Assembly (NCBI RefSeq): GCF_013409255.1
Contig: NZ_JACCAS010000002.1
Location: 1,550,001 to 1,614,000 of the forward strand
Direction of reading: 5' to 3'
Length of the DNA: 64,000 nt
From: Paraburkholderia bryophila
Lineage (GTDB): Bacteria; Pseudomonadota; Gammaproteobacteria; Burkholderiales; Burkholderiaceae
Shown: positions 8,110 to 17,533 of the stretch, piece after piece
How positions within the stretch are numbered: the first letter of the stretch is position 1
Layout of the letters: each line of letters opens with the position of its first letter
The notes under the pieces: model-generated
Databases searched by the model: none
The model's input: the letters and a program-made list of their open reading frames with translations, nothing else
Told to the model about the DNA's origin: nothing
Program-made: the position numbers and the translations under genes

Positions 8110-9387
8110 TCAATCGATCGATTCGAGCGCGAGCAATTCGTCGATGGTTTGGCGCCGCCGGATCACTCGCGGTTGGCCGTTTTCCAGCAGCACTTCGGGC
8201 GCAAGCGGCCGGCTGTTGTAGTTCGATGACATCGCCGCGCCGTACGCACCCGCATCGTGAAATACGACGAAGTCGCCTATCTCCGGCGTGGGCATCGTCC
8301 GGTTCAGGACCACGCCGCCTTCCGCCTGCGTGAAGACATCGCCGGCTTCGCAGAGCGGGCCGGCTACGGCGAACGCGTCCAGCGCTGCACTGCTCGGCGT
8401 ACCGTTGCGTTTCAGCACGGTCATCTCATGATGACTGCCGTAAAGCGACGGGCGCATCAGATCGTTGAATCCGGCGTCGACCAAAGCGAACTGCCGTGAC
8501 GGCCGTCGATTCAACGCATGCACCTCGGCAACCAGCACGCCCGCTTCAGCGACCAGGAAACGTCCCGGTTCGATTTCGAGTCTCACGCGATGCCCGACAT
8601 GCGCTTCGATCTGCCGACGCGCCGCGTCCCACAGCCGGAAATAATGCTCGACGTCGATACGCGCGTCGCCGGTCTTGTACGGCACCGACAAACCACCGCC
8701 GGCCGAGATTGCTTCGATATCGTGGCCTTGAAGGCCTTTGACCGCCTCGATCATCGCGTCGCAGACCCGCGACAGATGCCCATAGTCGACGCCCGAGCCG
8801 ATATGCATGTGCAGCCCAACCAGCTTCAATCGATAACGACGCACGATTTCCAGCGCCTTCGGCACGTCATCGAGCCAGATGCCGTGCTTGCTGTGTTCGC
8901 CGCCCGTGTTGGTCTTGTTGCTATGCCCGTGGCCGAAACCGGGGTTGATCCGCAGCCACACGCGATGACCTTCGGGCGCATGTCGGCCGACGCGTTCGAG
9001 CATATCGAGCGATCCCGCGTTGACCGTGATGCGATGCTCGACCACGGTGGCGAGCGTCGCGTGATCGATCAGATCCGCCGTAAAAACCACGCCTTCAGGA
9101 TCGCCGTCCGGCGTGAATCCCGCGGCAAGACTGCGCGCGATTTCACCGTGTGACACTGCGTCGACCCTCACGCCAGCATCGCGCATCAGTTTCAGAATGT
9201 GCAGGTTCGAACACGCTTTCTGCGCGTAGCGAATCACGTCGAAACTGCGCAGCTCGGCGATTCGTTGACGGATCACGTCGGCGTCATAGACCCACAGCGG
9301 CGTGCCATGCTGCTGGGCAAGTTCGACAAGTTGTAGCGGATTGAATGGCGTCACGGTTTGCGGCTCCCGATGTTCAAGCGTTGGCAT
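8110..9387 (-). CDS. lysA: Diaminopimelate decarboxylase (E. coli LysA type)
   Basis: PLP enzyme converting meso-diaminopimelate to L-lysine and CO2, the last step of lysine synthesis. 425 residues, close to E. coli LysA (420). Visible motifs: PLP lysine in RYAQKACSN (K57), HMHIGSG, EPGRFLVAEAG, and GPLCEAGD with the active-site Cys. Start set at ATG 9387 (MPTLEHREP), where homology begins; ATG 9396 is three codons upstream and the frame runs open to 9759. Divergent from a LysR-type gene that closely resembles E. coli lysR, which activates lysA. Confidence 0.9.
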   Translation of the reverse strand: MPTLEHREPQTVTPFNPLQLVELAQQHGTPLWVYDADVIRQRIAELRSFDVIRYAQKACSNLHILKLMRDAGVRVDAVSHGEIARSLAAGFTPDGDPEGVVFTADLIDHATLATVVEHRITVNAGSLDMLERVGRHAPEGHRVWLRINPGFGHGHSNKTNTGGEHSKHGIWLDDVPKALEIVRRYRLKLVGLHMHIGSGVDYGHLSRVCDAMIEAVKGLQGHDIEAISAGGGLSVPYKTGDARIDVEHYFRLWDAARRQIEAHVGHRVRLEIEPGRFLVAEAGVLVAEVHALNRRPSRQFALVDAGFNDLMRPSLYGSHHEMTVLKRNGTPSSAALDAFAVAGPLCEAGDVFTQAEGGVVLNRTMPTPEIGDFVVFHDAGAYGAAMSSNYNSRPLAPEVLLENGQPRVIRRRQTIDELLALESID

Positions 9388-9466
9388 GCATGACATGATG
9401 CGGAGAAATCGGCATTCAGTAAAATACCTGTTCTTCAACGATCCATTCACTCCTGATATACCCATC

Positions 9467-10396
9467 ATGGCGCTCACCCACCGGCACATCGAAGTCTTTC
9501 GCGCGCTGATGACGGCGGGCAGCGTTACCCGCGCCGCCGAGATGCTCTTCACCTCGCAGCCCACGGTGAGCCGCGAACTCGCGCGCATGGAGCAGAGCAT
9601 CGGCTTCGCGTTGTTCGAACGCGTGCATGGGCGGCTGCGTCCCACGTTGTCCGCGTTGACGCTCTTCGACGAAATCAAGCGCGCGTATGTCGGCCTTGAA
9701 CGGGTGGCCTCCACGGCGGCGAGCTTGCGTGAATTCCAGGGCGGGCAGCTTTCCCTCATCGCGTTGCCCGCGTTTTCACATTCGATCCTGCCGGGCGCGT
9801 CGAAACGCTTTCACGGCGCGCAGCCTGACGCGAGTCTGTCGATCGCCACGCAGGAATCGCCCTTTCTCGAAGAATGGCTCACGGCGCAGCGCTATGACCT
9901 CGGCCTCACCGAGCACGGCGCGCCGCCGGCCGGCACCCGCCTGACACCGTTGCTCGAAGTGGATGAAGTCTGCGTGCTGCCCGACGGGCATCCGCTGCTG
10001 GCCAAGCGGGTGATCGCATTGAAGGACTTCGCGAACCAGCCGTTCATCAGCCTGTCGTCGAGCGATCCTTACCGGATTCAGATCGACGAAGCCTTCGCTC
10101 ACGCCGATATCGCGCGTCGTCAGATCGTCGAAACGCCCACCGCCGTTTCCGTGTGCGGTTTCGTGCGGCAAGGGCTCGGCGTGGCGATCGTCAATCCGCT
10201 GACCGCGCTCGACTTCGTGGGCAGGCAGTTGCATATCCGCCCGCTTGCTGTGTCGCTACCGTTTCGCGTGAGTGTGATTCATCCGGAGCATCGGCCAGGT
10301 CATCCGCTCGCCGCCGCGTTCGTTGAAGCGCTGCAAAGCGAGGCTGCCGCGCTGCGGCTACAATTGAAAAGTCACACCGGACGCAAGCAGCCATAA
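9467..10396 (+). CDS. lysR: LysR-type activator of lysA
   Basis: 309 residues, the size of E. coli LysR (311). The HTH region (HRHIEVFRALMTAGSVTRAAEMLFTSQPTVSRELARME) and the segments SLREF..G.LS, ATQESPFLEEWL, LEVDEVCVLPDGHPLL and VCGFVRQGLGVAIVNPLTALD follow the E. coli LysR pattern as I remember it, more closely than generic LysR proteins. With lysA 79 bp away and divergent, it is probably a diaminopimelate-responsive activator of lysA and repressor of itself. Start at ATG 9467; the frame is open upstream but overlaps lysA. Confidence 0.85.
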   Translation: MALTHRHIEVFRALMTAGSVTRAAEMLFTSQPTVSRELARMEQSIGFALFERVHGRLRPTLSALTLFDEIKRAYVGLERVASTAASLREFQGGQLSLIALPAFSHSILPGASKRFHGAQPDASLSIATQESPFLEEWLTAQRYDLGLTEHGAPPAGTRLTPLLEVDEVCVLPDGHPLLAKRVIALKDFANQPFISLSSSDPYRIQIDEAFAHADIARRQIVETPTAVSVCGFVRQGLGVAIVNPLTALDFVGRQLHIRPLAVSLPFRVSVIHPEHRPGHPLAAAFVEALQSEAAALRLQLKSHTGRKQP

Positions 10397-10660
10397 CGCC
10401 GTTGTCCGATCAGCGACGCATACGAGACAAACCGCCTTGACCGTCCCTTGCGGCCGGCAAAGCGCGTTAGGTCCCTTCTCAGCACACGGCCGTTCGCATC
10501 GCGCGAACCCACGCCGATCCACCCGGCAATCAGACCGGGCACGCTTCACGCTAAGCACCGTAGCAAACCGATTGCGGACGTGACCCGCGCACTGATTGCG
10601 CATTCGCGCCGTATGAAGTGTTCCTATGTATGTCGTAGACCATCAACCGGAGTTTCCCAA

Positions 10661-11515
10661 ATGATGAATCGAGACAATCCCGTCTGGCTGATCACAGGCT
10701 GTTCGACCGGCTTCGGCCGTGAACTCGCGAAGCTGGTGCTGGAGCGCGGCTGGCGCGCGGTGGTGACCGCGCGCGACGCGTCGAAAGTGAAAGATATCGC
10801 CGAAGCGCACGGCGACCGCGCGCTAGTGTTGCCGCTCGACGTGACGAACCTCGCGCAGGTCGAGGACGTGGTCAAGCAGGCGAAGCAGCGTTTCGGCCGC
10901 ATCGACGCGCTCGTCAATAACGCGGGCTACGGCTATCTGGCCGCGGTGGAAGAAGGCGAAGACGCCGAAGTCCGCGCGATGTTCGAGACCAACGTGTTCG
11001 GTCTGGTCGACATGACGAAAGCGGTGCTGCCGATCATGCGCGAGCAGCGCGGCGGGCTGATCGTCAATGTGTCGTCGATTGGCGGCCTGACGAGTTTCGC
11101 AGCGACCGGTTATTACCACGCCACCAAGTACGCGGTGGAAGGTTTGTCGGAGTCGCTGGCGGCGGAGGTGAAGCCGCTCGGCATCGACGTGCTGATCGTC
11201 GAACCGGGACCGTTCCGCACGAACTGGGCGGGACCGTCGATCAAACAGTCCGCCACGCTGATCGACGACTATGCGAGTACGGCCGGCGAGCGCCGCAAGC
11301 AGACCGAAGCGCGCAGCGGCAAACAGGCGGGCGATCCGGTGCGCGCGGCGCAGGCGATTATCGACGCCGCGCTGTCGGATACGCCGCCATTGCGTCTGCT
11401 GCTCGGCAAGATGGCGCTCGAACTGGCGCGCAAGAAGCTCGACTTCATGCGCGGCGATTTCGACGCGTGGGAAGCGGCAACCGTAGGTGCGGATTATCCG
11501 GAAGGGGCGGGTTAA
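10661..11515 (+). CDS. Short-chain dehydrogenase/reductase (classical SDR)
   Basis: 284 residues. Cofactor motif TGCSTGFG (12-19), NNAG (86-89), catalytic S139 and Y152-x3-K156 (YHATK) are all present, so it should be an active NAD(P)H oxidoreductase. The AxxLD- and N-type features fit the classical group that includes ketosteroid or aldehyde reductases; substrate unknown. Start at ATG 10661 (tandem with ATG 10664) after a CCGGAG. Stands alone, followed by a GC-rich hairpin. Confidence 0.88.
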   Translation: MMNRDNPVWLITGCSTGFGRELAKLVLERGWRAVVTARDASKVKDIAEAHGDRALVLPLDVTNLAQVEDVVKQAKQRFGRIDALVNNAGYGYLAAVEEGEDAEVRAMFETNVFGLVDMTKAVLPIMREQRGGLIVNVSSIGGLTSFAATGYYHATKYAVEGLSESLAAEVKPLGIDVLIVEPGPFRTNWAGPSIKQSATLIDDYASTAGERRKQTEARSGKQAGDPVRAAQAIIDAALSDTPPLRLLLGKMALELARKKLDFMRGDFDAWEAATVGADYPEGAG

Positions 11516-11526
11516 GGGCAGGGGAT

Positions 11527-11549
11527 GGCCCGGCGTGTTTTGCCGGGCC
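11527..11549. terminator. GC-rich hairpin after SDR gene
   Basis: Perfect eight-base arms GGCCCGGC and GCCGGGCC around a seven-base loop, 12 bp after the SDR stop. There is no good U-tract, so termination is plausible rather than sure. Confidence 0.45.
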
Positions 11550-11631
11550 GAGGGATTGCTGTGGTGTTGCCGCGGCGTCGCTGTAGTCGATCAGCGATCA
11601 GCCGATCAACGTGTCAGCCGGTCGACCGAAC

Positions 11632-12042
11632 TCAAAACTCGACCAGCGCGAAATCTTCCTTGCCCACGTCGCATAACGGGCAACGCCAATCCGCCGGCAC
11701 GTCCGCCCAACGCGTGCCCGGCGCGATGTTTTCTTCCGGCAGGCCAGCGGCTTCGTCGTAGATCCAGCCGCAGATCACGCAGACCCACTGCTTGAAGTCA
11801 TCCACCGCGGCTGGCGCGTCGGCTACCGGCACGTCCGCCGCTTGCGCATCCGGCGACGCGTCGAGACTCACCACCAACGGCGCGGCAGTCCCGCCGCTTG
11901 TCCCGGCGAGACGCGCCTGCAGGCTTTCCAGCAGCCGCTGCGCCTCAGCCTGCGTCAAATCGACCCAGTACGGATCGCCGGCGCCGTCGTTGAGCCGCTC
12001 GGGGGAAAACTGGATTTCTACGGCTACGCCCTTCTTGTACAT
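11632..12042 (-). CDS. Rubredoxin with ~85-residue N-terminal extension
   Basis: 136 residues. The last ~55 residues are a rubredoxin domain binding one iron by four cysteines: WVCVICGWIYDEAAGLPEENIAPGTRWADVP followed by WRCPLCDVGKEDF. Rubredoxins are normally 52-60 residues; here an extra N-terminal region (AVEIQFSPERLN..DPYWVDLTQAEAQRLLESLQARL) followed by an Ala/Val/Pro linker precedes it. The extension looks like a small alpha/beta domain I cannot name. Start at ATG 12042 (MYKKG); an upstream ATG at 12084 adds 14 residues. Electron donor, partner unknown. Confidence 0.82.
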   Translation of the reverse strand: MYKKGVAVEIQFSPERLNDGAGDPYWVDLTQAEAQRLLESLQARLAGTSGGTAAPLVVSLDASPDAQAADVPVADAPAAVDDFKQWVCVICGWIYDEAAGLPEENIAPGTRWADVPADWRCPLCDVGKEDFALVEF

Positions 12043-12147
12043 GGCAAATCGGAATATCGAGGAAGCCGGCAGCACGTCCCGCAAGAAGACTTCTCGGGGA
12101 GTACACCGGCATAGGTCGGAAGCGTCGAGCTAAACGTCGCGGCGGGG

Positions 12148-12279
12148 TCAGAAGTACTGGTTCAGCACGATGGCGGCAATCAGGCCGGCACCGCCGATGA
12201 GGCCCAGCAATTGCAGCAGAGTGAGGGATTTACGCGATGCAGTAGGGATTTGTTGCGAAGTCACGGGCTGGGTCTTCAA
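12148..12279 (-). CDS. Small single-span membrane protein
   Basis: Open frame of 38-43 codons: ends at TGA 12148-12150 and could start at TTG 12279 or GTG 12264. The product has a short polar N-terminus (TSQQIPTASRKSLT) and one strong membrane helix (LLQLLGLIGGAGLIAAIVL) ending NQYF. The frame is clean and the hydrophobic pattern is protein-like, in a 330-bp stretch otherwise without a gene. No strong Shine-Dalgarno site is visible. Function unknown. Confidence 0.42.
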   Translation of the reverse strand: MKTQPVTSQQIPTASRKSLTLLQLLGLIGGAGLIAAIVLNQYF

Positions 12280-12455
12280 AGTCGGAAAAAGCGAAATGGT
12301 ACACGGGTCCGCGACCGGCACATGCCGTTTAGCGCAAACCCGCGTGCATTCGTTGCCATATCAAATGCCATTATCGCCGCTCGACGGCCGCTCATTACCT
12401 ACCGAGCGGAGATGGACAAATTCCCCGCGCGGCGCAAAGGCAACGGCGAAACCCG

Positions 12456-13445
12456 CTACGAAACCACAGCCTCGCTGGCGCGCTCCGACACCACGGCCAC
12501 GATCTCGGCCACTGCCGCGGGTTCGAGCGTGAGACCGATATGCCCGACGCCTGGCACGATCGTGACCGGCACCACCCGCCCCGCATCGACGAATTCACCG
12601 GCGTAGGCTTCGGCATAGAACGCTTCGTCATTTGCGCCGACTAGCACTTCGAGCGGTCGCCGCGTCGCGCGAATATTGGCGCGGTAGTGATCGTGTGGGC
12701 GGAAATTCTGCATCAGGTTGTACGAGTACTGCGGCGTGAGTTTCGCCGCCGCGAGCGGCGCCAGAGCGAAGGCCACGGTGTGCAGATGATTGAACACCGT
12801 GATACGCAGCTTGTTGAGCAGAACCAGCACGATAGTCCGCGGCATCCCCACGCTCACCCAACCGCCGCCGCCGGGCACCGTGCTCGGCGCGTTATGGTGA
12901 AGCAACGGCGCAAGCAGCACATAGCGCTCGAAGGCCAGTTGCCGCGCATCGCCCGCATAACGCAGCACGAACCCGCCGCCCGCCGAAAAACCGGCCAGCG
13001 TGCGCGGCCCACGCGGCTGCACTTCGTCGAGAAAATCGCTGAGGTCGTCTTCGAGCTGGCCGATATACGCGATCGTGCCTTTCCTGCCCGATTCGCCATG
13101 GCCGCGCACGTCGGGCACATAAACGTCGTAAGCGGCCGCGGCAAGCGCCTTGGCCAGCGTATGCATGCTCACACCACTCGCCGACGAGCCGTGAATCAGC
13201 ACCACGCTGCCGCGCGCCTTCGCGACGCGGCTCGGATAAAGCCGATAGGCGAGCGCGGTGTTATCGCGTGCGGTGAAACGTTCAAGAGGGGGTAAATCGG
13301 AAGTATCGATCGACTTGAAAGGCTCGTTGATCGAATCAAGCGGCGGCGGCGGTTTGGGACCGCCCTTCACAAGCGCCCACGCCACGACAGCGAGGCCCAC
13401 CAGGAACACGACAACCGGCATAACCGTATGCAGTTCGGTACTCAT
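12456..13445 (-). CDS. Membrane-anchored alpha/beta hydrolase
   Basis: 329 residues. One N-terminal membrane helix (MPVVVFLVGLAVVAWALV, 9-26), then an alpha/beta-hydrolase fold with oxyanion region VVLIHGSS, nucleophile elbow AGFSAGG (S154), an acid in VGANDEAFY and catalytic His in GVGHIG. Looks like a monoacylglycerol lipase/lysophospholipase-type enzyme. Natural substrate unknown. On the minus strand upstream of the small membrane ORF. Confidence 0.82.
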   Translation of the reverse strand: MSTELHTVMPVVVFLVGLAVVAWALVKGGPKPPPPLDSINEPFKSIDTSDLPPLERFTARDNTALAYRLYPSRVAKARGSVVLIHGSSASGVSMHTLAKALAAAAYDVYVPDVRGHGESGRKGTIAYIGQLEDDLSDFLDEVQPRGPRTLAGFSAGGGFVLRYAGDARQLAFERYVLLAPLLHHNAPSTVPGGGGWVSVGMPRTIVLVLLNKLRITVFNHLHTVAFALAPLAAAKLTPQYSYNLMQNFRPHDHYRANIRATRRPLEVLVGANDEAFYAEAYAGEFVDAGRVVPVTIVPGVGHIGLTLEPAAVAEIVAVVSERASEAVVS

Positions 13446-13604
13446 CGAATGAGCCTCTCAGGCGATTATTTATGTTTGTAGCTTTCCCGATCGATGAACC
13501 CGCGCCCCGCGCATGTGTGTTGTGCCGCCCCGCCGCCCGGCTCGCCGCTCATCGTCGCGGATGATTGTACGGTCCCAGGCGGCGCGAAAAAACTCAAATA
13601 TCTG

Positions 13605-14849
13605 TTATTCGGTCGCGGCCCGATCCGGCCGGCCGTGACGCGAATCCCAGAAGCGAATCACGGATGTGTCGCCCGTGCCGACGCCCACCACCTGATCCGG
13701 CGCACCGCTCTCGCGCAGCAACGCGCGCAGTTCGTTGATCACCGGAAACACCTCGTGATTCCAGTCCGAGCCCTGCGAATCGTGTGCGCGCTGTTCGGCT
13801 TCGACGATCTCGCGGTCTTCCTTGAAGATGCGTTCGGTGAACCACACGAGCAGCGGCCACGCCAGATTCAGCACGCCGGGAATGCCCGGTTTGCGAATCG
13901 ACAGCAGGCCGAACGTGCGGTTGGTGCGCTGCTCGCGATCGAGCGGCACATAGATGATCCACAGATCCATGACCAGCGTGTTCTCCGACGTGCGGATCTG
14001 CAGTGTCTGATACGGATACTGCGTGCGGATCGTCATCACGTCTTTGTCGTTGTCGCCGCCGGTCTTGCGGCTCTGGCCGAACACGATCGCTTCGCCGATC
14101 GGCTGCTGGCCCGCCATGCGCGCGAACGTGTAATCGACCTCGACCCAGCCGTCGCCGCGCCGACGGCCCAGCGAGCGTGCTCGCATCTGGCCCATCTGCC
14201 GGCGGTGCAGAAACTGATGGTTCATGTCCATCAGGTTCTCGTGCATGAACGAGTAATGGCAATTCACCGGACGGCCGAAACGGCGCGTCTTGTACTTCGG
14301 GTCCGAGACCGAGCCGAGCGGCGGCAACGACCGTTCGTCGGCCAGCGCGGGATCGCCCGGAAACACGAAGATCAGGCCTTCCACTTCACGGCACGGATAA
14401 GCGCGCACGCCATTGGGCAAACGATCCTTGCCGAGATACGGCACGTCGATGCACTTGCCCGAGCAGTCGTAGGTCCAGCCGTGGTAACCGCAGCGAATCG
14501 ATTCGCCCTCCACCACGCCCTGATGCAACGGCACCTGCCGATGCGCACAACGGTCTTCCAGCGCGAACGCCTTGCCGCTCTCCGTACGAGCCAGCACGAT
14601 CGGCTCGCCCGCGAACGTCACACCGTGCGTCTTGCCGCGCTTCACTTCATGCGACCAGGCGAGCGGATACCAGTAGTCAGGGTGAATACCGACGCGGCGC
14701 AGATCGCGCACCGGCGCGTTAGTCGCGGCCTGGTCCGGCGTATGCGCGTCAGCGGACGCATGAGCGTTTTTCGACGATGCGTCATGAACCGACGGCGTAT
14801 CGAGGGTTGCTTCGACGGTGTCTTGTTCGAGCGGGGGAACAGCATGCAT
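13605..14849 (-). CDS. Rieske-type aromatic ring-hydroxylating oxygenase, large subunit
   Basis: 414 residues. Rieske cluster ligands C101-x-H103 (CAHRQVPLHQG) and C120-x2-H123 (CGYHGWTYD); mononuclear iron site in LMDMNHQFLH (D208, H211, H215). The ~45-residue N-terminus is low-complexity and probably disordered. An alpha-only enzyme of the phenoxybenzoate/vanillate demethylase kind; no reductase or ferredoxin gene is adjacent, so electron partners must come from elsewhere. Start at ATG 14849, preceded nine bases upstream by a clear GGAGG. Substrate unknown. Confidence 0.87.
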   Translation of the reverse strand: MHAVPPLEQDTVEATLDTPSVHDASSKNAHASADAHTPDQAATNAPVRDLRRVGIHPDYWYPLAWSHEVKRGKTHGVTFAGEPIVLARTESGKAFALEDRCAHRQVPLHQGVVEGESIRCGYHGWTYDCSGKCIDVPYLGKDRLPNGVRAYPCREVEGLIFVFPGDPALADERSLPPLGSVSDPKYKTRRFGRPVNCHYSFMHENLMDMNHQFLHRRQMGQMRARSLGRRRGDGWVEVDYTFARMAGQQPIGEAIVFGQSRKTGGDNDKDVMTIRTQYPYQTLQIRTSENTLVMDLWIIYVPLDREQRTNRTFGLLSIRKPGIPGVLNLAWPLLVWFTERIFKEDREIVEAEQRAHDSQGSDWNHEVFPVINELRALLRESGAPDQVVGVGTGDTSVIRFWDSRHGRPDRAATE

Positions 14850-15022
14850 AGGTGGGGCCTCCGTGCACGAGCGGATAGAAGGTAGCCGCCTTATTACCAG
14901 CGCGGCATCGCCCGTCAGTCTACTCGAAGCGGGCCCCGCCCGGGATCCCTTGACGCACCCTGGGCCGGCCCGGCGGGCCGTCCAGCGATGCGAGCGCTCC
15001 TTGGCGCGCCAAAAAAACGTCG

Positions 15023-16474
15023 CTAGCTTTCGTCGTGCGCGACCAGCCCGGAGCGCCGTTGCACGCCCCATGACCTTCCACCGCGCAGGAAATGCAGCCA
15101 GCCGAGCGCTGCGCCCACATGCCGCACCAACTGGAACGTGAACGGCTCGACCACGGCCGCCAGCATCGCCATGCCCAGGCTGGAGCCGGAAAACTTACCG
15201 GTCCAGCGGCGGTAGAGATGAATACTCCACAGATAGAACGCGAGGTCGATCGCCGTCTTGATGCCGATCACGCTGAAGATCGAGATGACGATCGCCCCAT
15301 GCCCGCCGACTAGAAACGCGAGCAGCAAGCCGAACGCCGTCAGCCCGTAGATCGGCTGCATCGTGTCGATTGCCTTGACCGGCAGCATCAGCATGCCGAG
15401 CGTGCCGTAACGCGGATTGCCGGTCATGTCGCGGTTCCAGTACTGCGTTTGCAGAAAGCCCGCGAACCAGCGGCGGCGTTGCCGCAGAAAACTGCCGAGG
15501 TTGTCCGGCGCGTCGGTGCGCGCATGCGCTTCGCCGACCACCCGCACGTCCCATCCGAGGCCGTGATCGACCGAATAGCGGCGCAGCCGGTGAATCAGTT
15601 CGTAGTCTTCGACCAGACACTGCGGGTCGAAGCCGCCCACGTCGACCAGTGCGTCGCGTCTGAACGAGGCGAACGCCCCCGAGATCAGCAGCAGACTATC
15701 GGCGCGCATCCACGCAAAACGGGCGATGAAGTTGCGCATGTACTCGTAGGTCTGGAACCACTGGAACACGCGGCCCGACACCGTCTTACCGCAAACCGGC
15801 ACCAGAATGCCGGCGGCGGCGACCAGCTTCGGCTCATTCGCGAACGCGGCGCGCATGGCGTAGGTGGCGTCGTCGTCGAGCAGCGTGTCGGCGTCGACGG
15901 TCATGACTGTTTCCGTGGTCATCAGCGTGATCGCGGCGTTCAGCGCGCGCGCCTTGCCCCCATGCGGCACGCGCAGCCAGAAGAGGTTCGGATAAAGCGA
16001 ACTCGGTGCGCTCAGCACACCGTCGGCGGCTGCCGTCAGACCGAAGCGTTCGATCAGCAGCTCACGGGTGTGATCGGTGGAGCCGTCGTCGGCAATCACG
16101 ATCTGCGCCGGACCGTGCGTCTGCCGCAGCAAAGCGGCCAGCGTCACCGGCAGCACGCTCGCCTCGTTATGCGACGCGACGATCACGCCCATGGCCGGCA
16201 GGTTGCGCTGGTCGTAGTCGGGTTCGAGCGGCGACGTGCGTCGCATCAGCGGCAACGACTTCCACGTGACGAACGCGAGCAGCAACGTGTCGTACAGCAC
16301 GTAGGCGATACCGGTCGACCACGCCAATGCGCCTTTGAGAAAGAAGGCGCGCGCGAACAGCAGCACCCACAAGGCAAGCACGCTGAAATGAATCAGCGAG
16401 CTCAACGGCGTCGTGCGACGCGGCAGGATGCGTGGCGACGCGAGGGCGAGCGCCTGTTCCAGGGTTTTCTTCAA
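15023..16474 (-). CDS. Membrane family-2 glycosyltransferase
   Basis: 483 residues. N-terminal membrane helices (about 28-75), a GT2 catalytic domain with ADDGSTDHT, TVDADTLLDDD, LVEDYELIHRL and QRRRW (the processive D,D,D,QxxRW pattern), then several C-terminal membrane helices. Organisation matches BcsA/PgaC/HasA-like polysaccharide synthases or lipid glycosyltransferases. No polysaccharide-secretion genes lie nearby, so the product is unknown. Start ATG 16474. Confidence 0.87.
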   Translation of the reverse strand: MKKTLEQALALASPRILPRRTTPLSSLIHFSVLALWVLLFARAFFLKGALAWSTGIAYVLYDTLLLAFVTWKSLPLMRRTSPLEPDYDQRNLPAMGVIVASHNEASVLPVTLAALLRQTHGPAQIVIADDGSTDHTRELLIERFGLTAAADGVLSAPSSLYPNLFWLRVPHGGKARALNAAITLMTTETVMTVDADTLLDDDATYAMRAAFANEPKLVAAAGILVPVCGKTVSGRVFQWFQTYEYMRNFIARFAWMRADSLLLISGAFASFRRDALVDVGGFDPQCLVEDYELIHRLRRYSVDHGLGWDVRVVGEAHARTDAPDNLGSFLRQRRRWFAGFLQTQYWNRDMTGNPRYGTLGMLMLPVKAIDTMQPIYGLTAFGLLLAFLVGGHGAIVISIFSVIGIKTAIDLAFYLWSIHLYRRWTGKFSGSSLGMAMLAAVVEPFTFQLVRHVGAALGWLHFLRGGRSWGVQRRSGLVAHDES

Positions 16475-16536
16475 AGTGACGACGAATTATTCGAGGCTGC
16501 GGTTAAAGGACTCAACGAAGCGCGGCGCGGCGCAGC

Positions 16537-17130
16537 TCACGGCACCATGCGCTTCAGAACCGACTTGCGATCGATCCACTGATGCTTCAGCGCACCGCCA
16601 ATGTGCATGGCAAGCAGCGCATAGAGCGCATAGCCGAGCCACGTATGCAACGCGCCGAAACGATCGTGCAAGCTCTCCTTGAGCGTCGGATCGAGGTTCA
16701 TCACATAGCCGATACGCGGCCACGGAAACAGGTTGAACAGGCGCATGGGATGCGTGGCCGCGTCTTTCCACGCGGAATCGTGCAACCAGCCGGACAGCGG
16801 CAACGCGATCATCAGCAGATACAGCAGGAAATGCGCGACATGGGCGGCAATTTTTTCCCATGACGGAAACTCGCGCGGCAACGGCGGCGGCTTGTGCGAC
16901 ACGCGCCACAAGATACGCATGAGCGCGAGACCCAGCACCGTGATGCCGATCGACTTGTGGGTATCGACCACCGGACGCACCCAGTCGTCGGGCAACGAAT
17001 CGGCGCTCAGACCGAGCACCACGTTGCCGATCATCAGCAGCGCGATCAGCCAGTGCAGCGTCATCGCGGTGCGCGTATAGCGGGTCGACGCATCGTTCGA
17101 GTCAGACAGAGAATTGGCGTGGGTGTTCAT
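16537..17130 (-). CDS. Cytochrome b561
   Basis: 197 residues, four membrane helices, with the family's histidines in LHWLIAL, VDTHKSIG, LHTWLGYALY and LAMHIGG as likely ligands for two b hemes. Bacterial b561 proteins pass electrons from quinol in the inner membrane (for example CybB, superoxide:quinone oxidoreductase). 62 bp upstream of the glycosyltransferase on the same strand; no functional tie is evident. Confidence 0.88.
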   Translation of the reverse strand: MNTHANSLSDSNDASTRYTRTAMTLHWLIALLMIGNVVLGLSADSLPDDWVRPVVDTHKSIGITVLGLALMRILWRVSHKPPPLPREFPSWEKIAAHVAHFLLYLLMIALPLSGWLHDSAWKDAATHPMRLFNLFPWPRIGYVMNLDPTLKESLHDRFGALHTWLGYALYALLAMHIGGALKHQWIDRKSVLKRMVP

Positions 17131-17533
17131 GGTTGTGTTCCATTCGCGAGCGCAGTGCTGCGAAAGCTGTTTGAAATTCCGGCGACGCCGAAGCGATCAG
17201 GCGCTCGACTCAATTGACCAAACGCCTAAGTGTGGCCTTTTATTCCGCCACGCGCGTAAAGGTGTGTTTCAGATTATTTCGATGCGGCGTGGCGGGGGCG
17301 AGACCGATGCGGGCAGCACCGTGCGATCACCGCGGTCGATTCGGTCCACTTGTCGAAAAAGGGGCGATGTCGCGCGCACGGAGTCATCGGCCGCCATGAC
17401 CCGCTGCGGCAAAAGTCAGATTGTGCCTTTACTGCGTCGCGCGTGCTTGGCGCCGCAAGATCCACAGGCGGCGCGCCGTCTGCGACGCGCATTCAGCGCG
17501 GCGACCCACCGTGGGCAAATCGCCGGTCGTTGC
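17131..17533. other. Intergenic region without recognised gene
   Basis: About 400 bp between cytochrome b561 and the CFA-type methyltransferase, both on the minus strand. The short frames here are Arg/Ser/Pro-rich and lack ribosome sites. It should contain the cytochrome b561 promoter near 17200-17280, where the sequence is locally AT-rich, but I see no convincing consensus. Confidence 0.45.

Noticed and set aside
13494..14885. 463-codon plus-strand frame opposite the Rieske gene at 13605
   Set aside because: Antisense shadow without protein-like composition.
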